Shown here piece by piece: positions 60,382 to 64,000 of a stretch of 64,000 nucleotides of DNA. Positions within the stretch are counted from its first letter, which is position 1. Each line of letters begins with the position of its first letter. The DNA is from Apium graveolens (Eukaryota; Streptophyta; Magnoliopsida; Apiales; Apiaceae). The stretch is taken from positions 242,166,401 to 242,230,400 of the forward strand of contig NC_133656.1 in NCBI RefSeq assembly GCF_009905375.1, read 5' to 3'. The notes beneath the pieces are model-generated. The model saw only the letters and a program-made list of their open reading frames with translations, had not been told where the DNA came from and did no database searches. A program made the translations under genes and the position numbers.

Positions 60382-62241
60382 ATATTCAATTTCATTTCAA
60401 AACACTATATGAATCGGGTCTTTATTCATAAGTGTCTCCCACTAGTTTATCTAATTTTTTTCAACCCCTAAGTGAAAATTAAGCATTCATAATGCTAATG
60501 GGAATAGGGATCCTACATTCCATCACACAACCTCGGTTGTGGCACGAAACATCATGTGATGTTCAATAGGCAGACAACTCTTGTCAATTACATCTTATGT
60601 TATTCCCTAATATAAGTTTAGTCTCTTGAATAATTGAGTCACGGCTGTGGCACGACAAACTCAATATTCTAAGTCAAGTTTAACCCAACATTTCGTACAA
60701 TTGAATCAGTCTCTAACGGCCCACGGCTGTAGCACGTACCGTCCTTTAGATTCTAATTCAATGTACACATCTCTATATAATAGACAAGTATTTCTTATTT
60801 CGAAATCAAAGCCCCCGGCTGTAGCACGAAATGACAATGATTTAAAAATAAGAACCACTTTCTACCATGTTGGAAGGCTATGACCGACACAAGCCCGTTG
60901 TGTCATTGGCCAATTACTACTTGATATTATTTAATTTTAGAGGGATTATATTACGTTACAATCATAATCATATTATAAAGAGATTCTTCCTTTTAAATTA
61001 AATATTTCAAATCAATAATCGATAATCAGATGATTCCTAGATCGGGTGGAGCGTTGTCAAGAGGCGTCACTTAATAACCCTTTCTTACAGATAGAAATCT
61101 GTTGGTGACAGAATCATCCTTTCTCTCAATATTGAAAATTCATATTCAATTACGTGTTTCATAAATACAAGAATCTCATTATCGTATTAATAATATTTAT
61201 TGTTAAGGCAAGAAACGATTCCTATTCTAGATTTTCTAGAGCACGCCTTATATTGATTTAAGTTCACCTAAATCTATCATCGCATGGTAAACATAGGCAT
61301 ATATCTCATATATAAAATTAAATAAACAAGTAAATGTAAAGTGCAATAAAGTAAATGTGTTTGGTTATGGCCCCATCCTATGTGATCTTTATCAAGCTCA
61401 TGAAAAAGATCAAGGTCAATCTAATATGGTGATGGAAATAAATACAACTACTTATTACATAAGTCTTCTTCTTTGTTTAGACTTCTTGTATGCCTCATCT
61501 TCTTCTTTGTATCACCTCCATTGGATAGTCTTCTTGAGTCTTCAATTACATTACATGATTGAAAGTAAAACTAATCTAATGAACTTACAAGAATAACTCG
61601 AGTTACATTCGAGATTTATGATTACAAAGATTGACGACATGCAAGTCGTATTTAAAACCAAAACCAAAACCATTACACTAAGGTCGAAAGGCCATAATTA
61701 TCCACCATGCTCATACAACACATAAAAGCATGTTAAAACACATAATCTGATCTTATCATATCATATTATCCATGTTCTAATCATAAAAAGAAAATATGAC
61801 AAAAATCAGAAAAATCAGAATCAAATCAGAAAAACAAGAATCACTGTTTACGGGCAGTAAACGACGTCCAACGCCTTACAGACGAGTCGTTGATAGCTTT
61901 AGCTATCAGTTTTGTTCAGACGTTCGTTTACCTATGGAATAAGATATTCGTTTGCATAAATCGGACACCAGACCCAGAGTTCAGCAAATCTGCAGCAGCC
62001 AATTCAGAATCCGTATCTAATATGATTCTCATAATTAGAACAAACATAAATCATTTATATATCAGTATATATACAGATTACATAATTATCTTATGATTAT
62101 ACAACTCACATGAATATCATATATTCAAAACCATACATATATAAGCATATTATATCAACATCAAATCATGGCGTATCACGTACATGCTCATATATCGAAA
62201 ACAGTTAAACACATAAATGAATTAAAAACTTTTCGCAAGTA
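60382..62241 (-). other. Long leader or gag-less region of the copia element
   Basis: About 1.86 kb between PBS and zinc knuckle without a recognisable gag ORF. It contains four copies of a GGCTGTRGCACGA motif (60533-60830) and otherwise AT-rich sequence. Either the gag was replaced or the leader is unusually long. Confidence 0.55.
60530..60835. repeat. Four dispersed GGCTGTRGCACGA motifs
   Basis: CTCGGTTGTGGCACGAAAC (near 60531), CACGGCTGTGGCACGACAA (near 60641), CACGGCTGTAGCACGTACC (near 60721) and CCCGGCTGTAGCACGAAAT (near 60813). Same orientation, spacing about 80-110 bp. Confidence 0.85.
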
Positions 62242-62253
62242 GCTCTGATACCA
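62242..62253 (-). other. Primer-binding site (initiator tRNA-Met)
   Basis: Minus strand TGGTATCAGAGC, one base from the LTR end. It fixes the element as minus-strand and 62255-63947 as its 5' LTR. Confidence 0.9.
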
Positions 62254-62254
62254 T

Positions 62255-63947
62255 TGAAGGGTTTTTAGCACATAAACGCAGCGAACACGTAAACTTAAAT
62301 CTTAAAAAAAACCGAAACCCTCTGCAGGATCCATGCGAAAAATAATATTTAATTCGTAGTTCAGTATGTTTACCTTAAGAAGCTTTACGTTAATGGAAGG
62401 ATGGAGGTCTTTAATAGCGATCCAAGAATGAGGAGCGGAGATCCCTAGCAGCTGCTCCTCAAGTGTGAAGCACTCCACCGGTATCCACCAAGAGATCAAT
62501 GTAATGAAGGAAGAGGAGGTGGAGAGAATTAGGCTGGGTCGAGGAAAAAATAGGGCTTATAATAGTATATTTATAGGCAAAATTTTCAGCTGAAAATTTT
62601 CCCATAAAATATTATTATTGTTAACCCTTTATTATTCTCATTAATAATTAAAACACCTTTTAATTATTAATCCTTTTTCTAAACACTTTAGAACTAATTC
62701 TCTCTTTTGATTTAATTTCCAAAAATTAAATTCTTAATTAATAATATTAAGAACCTTTTCTTAATTAATTTATAATCAATTAAATCTCATTTAATCAATT
62801 ATTAAATTTGCCAATTAATTATTTATTTCATAAATAAATAATTATCAGCCATTATTAATTAATTCCTCCACCATTAAATCATTCTCTTTTATGGTGTGAC
62901 CCTGTAGGTTCAATATTAAGCCGATAGTAGAAATAAATAATAATAAAATTATTTTATCATTATTTATATAAATTCTCTAATTCATTAAATATGATTAATT
63001 AATTAATCATATTTATTCTACATCGTGAGAGATACTTCCCAGCATATCGCGACTATCCGGATAATACGAATTCACTGCTTAGAATACCAAGAACCTATTC
63101 AGTGAGTAGTTAGCGTATAATTAATTCCTTCTACCCTGAAATGTCACGATTAAATATAAGGCATGGAACTTGTGTCAAGCCTATCTTATTTAATCACTTG
63201 CTTTCCCACTTACTATGCTTAGTTCTATTTAATGTAAATTAGAAACTCCTTTCTAATTTCATTCACTCTGGCCAGAGATTCCTGAACTAACATAAGTGGA
63301 TCAGCATTGAACATTCTTTTCCTTCACTGGAAGGGGTAGATCCTTTATTGATCATACACTATCTTCGTGTACAAATTCCTATACCCAGTAGAGCCCTTAT
63401 AATTGTCCCTTGAGATTAAGAACTAAACCAAAGCATAGTTCAGTGTACACAAGATGACTATGATGACCTCAAGTCTAAGGATACTTGTACAACAATCACT
63501 ATGTGAACAGCTGTTGACACGTGAGTGAACTCCATCAGTTGTTCAGCTGTGTGAGTCATGTTCAGTGAACTTATTCTATAATAAGCACCTACATACTAGC
63601 TATAGTGTCACCACACAAATGTCTATGAGAATCGACATCCTTCATAATGAAGCAAGCATAGTATGTACCGATCTTTGCGGATTATTAATTAGCAGTTAGT
63701 GATCCTACGACCAGGAACTATTTAAGTTTAGAGTTATAATCTTTTAGGTCTCATTATTATGATCTCATCACAATCCATAAAAGTTATACTCTAAACTATG
63801 GTATATCTTATTTAAACACTTAAATAGATAAAGCCCGCAATAAAACCAAAACAAGTCTTTTATTAATATCAATGAAATCAAAACAGATTACACAAAATTT
63901 ATTCCTAAATCCTCATACATGATTGGACTTAGGACATATTTCTTTCA
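62255..63947 (-). repeat. 5' LTR of the minus-strand copia, right copy
   Basis: 1693 bp, TGAAGGGTTTTTAGC ... TTTCTTTCA on the plus strand. Followed by GATATGTCAC, the same target context as after the left LTR (GACATGTCAC). Confidence 0.9.
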
Positions 63948-64000
63948 GATATGTCACAATATGTAACCAAATCTTACCTTGAAAAGCAGTTAGCATTTAA
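63948..64000 (+). pseudogene. Start of another SIRE 3' ORF fragment at the window edge
   Basis: The last 53 bases match 57815-57867 and 35417 onward (MSQYVTKSYLEKQLAF). It continues beyond the window. Confidence 0.8.

Larger units (their letters stand above)
58297..63947 (-). mobile_element. 3'-truncated copia element with 1.69-kb LTR
   Basis: In minus orientation: 5' LTR (63947-62255), PBS, leader, zinc knuckle and protease, integrase, part of RT. Most of gag appears missing, since only a knuckle precedes protease. The 3' half is lost at 58297. The left LTR (56131-57814) is separated from it by a foreign fragment and need not be its own. Confidence 0.85.

Overview
The window is repeat-rich nuclear DNA from a flowering plant, most likely a eudicot. 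The evidence is GT-AG introns, a PHD-finger gene, a SnRK2-type kinase gene, Ty1/copia and Ty3/gypsy LTR retrotransposons with initiator-tRNA-Met binding sites, and small MITE-like elements. There are no bacterial operons, CRISPR arrays or rRNA genes. Family names are from memory of protein families; no database search was possible.

The backbone is a tandem segmental array of at least three units. Each unit runs: PHD-finger gene (+), convergent SnRK2-like kinase fragment (-), an old SIRE/Maximus-like copia element (+), AT-rich spacer. Unit A is about 2858-17918, unit B about 17919-41523, and unit C runs from its 5' flank (about 41.5 kb) to 56130. A and B share derived damage that C lacks: a replaced splice acceptor, a 19-nt loss at the PHD stop codon, loss of the kinase C-terminal exon, and a frameshift in the SIRE reverse transcriptase. 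They are therefore sister copies, and C is the outgroup. C alone keeps promoter, 5'UTR intron, start codon, whole PHD finger and a continuous six-exon frame (571 codons plus stop), although 1.5 kb has been deleted in frame between exons 1 and 2.

Younger insertions mark single copies. A CRM-like gypsy element (3511-8597, TSD aaaga) sits in a PHD exon of A. A copia element on the minus strand (20499-26707, LTRs identical by eye) sits in an intron of B. A copia gag/LTR fragment replaces the 5' part of gene A. In unit C the SIRE 3' ORF is cut at 56130 by a 1.7-kb LTR, followed by a rearranged minus-strand copia element (to 63947) and further scraps of the same SIRE ORF.

Three signals deserve most attention. 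(1) A 12-bp motif, TTACTTGCGACC, forms regular hairpins with 13-nt loops inside the SIRE-like element and direct arrays in its LTR, next to a long decayed extra ORF of unknown function. (2) The young copia in B has no tRNA primer-binding site; that position is instead complementary over 13 nt to its own LTR, suggesting self-priming. (3) The rearranged but still open PHD gene of unit C could be expressed.
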